Positions 63,904 to 64,000 of a stretch of 64,000 nucleotides of DNA are shown one piece after another. A program made the position numbers and the translations under genes. Below the pieces are notes generated by a model. That model was given only the letters and a program-made list of their open reading frames with translations. It had not been told where the DNA came from and did not search any database. The stretch spans positions 23,814 to 87,813 of the forward strand of contig CACYJH010000011.1 in assembly GCA_902774685.1 (NCBI GenBank). Reading direction: 5' to 3'. Positions within the stretch are counted from its first letter, which is position 1, and each line of letters starts with the position of its first letter. The stretch comes from an uncultured Methanobrevibacter sp. GTDB taxonomy: Archaea; Methanobacteriota; Methanobacteria; Methanobacteriales; Methanobacteriaceae.

Positions 63904-64000
63904 TTATGTAATGATCTTTTCAAATCCACCGTTTTCGAGTGCCATTTTAATTTCACGTGCAACTCTTCTTCCCATACTCATACCTTCACCATATTTGAGG
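63904..64000 (-). CDS. C-terminal fragment of an unidentified protein (truncated by window edge)
   Basis: The last 31 codons of a minus-strand gene run into the right edge. They read LKYGEGMSMGRRVAREIK and continue to a stop after EKIIT. The stretch has no stop codon and gene-like composition. I cannot identify the protein from this piece. Confidence 0.55.
   Translation of the reverse strand, partial: LKYGEGMSMGRRVAREIKMALENGGFEKIIT

Noticed and set aside
1..64000. CRISPR arrays, tRNA or rRNA genes, insertion sequences
   Set aside because: I saw no regularly spaced repeats with unique spacers, no tRNA T-loop consensus in a suitable context, no rRNA-like GC-rich block and no transposase-like ORF. 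This is by reading only; a tRNA scan could still find one.

Overview
The window looks like chromosome from a gut- or rumen-type methanogenic archaeon of the order Methanobacteriales, most likely a Methanobrevibacter. The DNA is very AT-rich, with long A/T-only intergenic stretches and poly-T terminators. The gene content supports this placement: YcaO/TfuA (McrA thioglycine), a TfrB-like thiol:fumarate reductase subunit, indolepyruvate:ferredoxin oxidoreductase, archaeal SepF, a class III signal-peptide pilin, a pseudomurein-binding adhesin-like protein, FilR1-type regulators, EndoMS/NucS and an Lhr-type helicase. I found no rRNA, tRNA, CRISPR array, transposase or phage module.

Layout. 0.1-9 kb, mostly minus strand: JAMM protease, Thg1-like tRNA enzyme, aspartate dehydrogenase (NadX), PRC-barrel protein, tRNA-binding OB-fold protein, aldehyde dehydrogenase, a pilin plus TadC pair, and an M24 peptidase. 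9.1-12.3 kb, plus strand: a ycaO-tfuA-larE-like row that reads as a sulfur-insertion locus. 12.4-18.5 kb, minus strand: a hypothetical protein, a newly noticed 24-residue membrane peptide with a perfect Shine-Dalgarno and switch-like leader, a CBS protein, a universal stress protein, an amidohydrolase, then a bacterial-style 2TM/LytTR/DUF3021 cassette. DUF2124 lies here on the plus strand. 18.9-31.3 kb: HEAT protein, zinc-ribbon protein, iorAB, tfrB, trmJ, an Fe-S protein, a 790-aa adhesin-like protein and glyS. 31.5-42.5 kb: two tandem FilR1 regulators, a TatD-like hydrolase, a C_GCAxxG protein, SepF, DUF1611, ZPR1, two tandem ATP-grasp paralogues and a histone-fold-like small protein. 43-54 kb: nadC, rnz, mscS, nadA, nitroreductase, GNAT, MetX-like hydrolase, TIM-barrel hydrolase, MATE, nucS and mntP. 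54-64 kb: a zinc-ribbon membrane protein, a nitrilase-family protein, a HEAT protein, the Lhr helicase, an NfeD/SPFH/DUF5518 membrane cluster and a truncated gene at the right edge.

How the genes work together. nadX, nadA and nadC give a complete aspartate-to-nicotinate-mononucleotide route, although they are not clustered. ycaO, tfuA and the larE-like gene plausibly cooperate in sulfur transfer to McrA. iorAB and tfrB belong to ferredoxin and thiol redox metabolism. The 2TM/LytTR/DUF3021 genes look like one regulatory unit of bacterial type.

Most worth a second look: the membrane micropeptide with its mutually exclusive leader hairpins; the 44-bp aligned promoter block shared by the ATP-grasp duplicates; a perfect 20-bp palindrome between the FilR1 genes and the TatD-like gene; three independent short tandem duplications that copied gene ends or a promoter (49, 43 and 38 bp periods); IorB translation running into a terminator-like repeat element; and two genes whose coding signal extends upstream of any normal start codon. 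Start choices throughout rest on visible ribosome binding sites. Family assignments are from recognition of motifs, without database searches.
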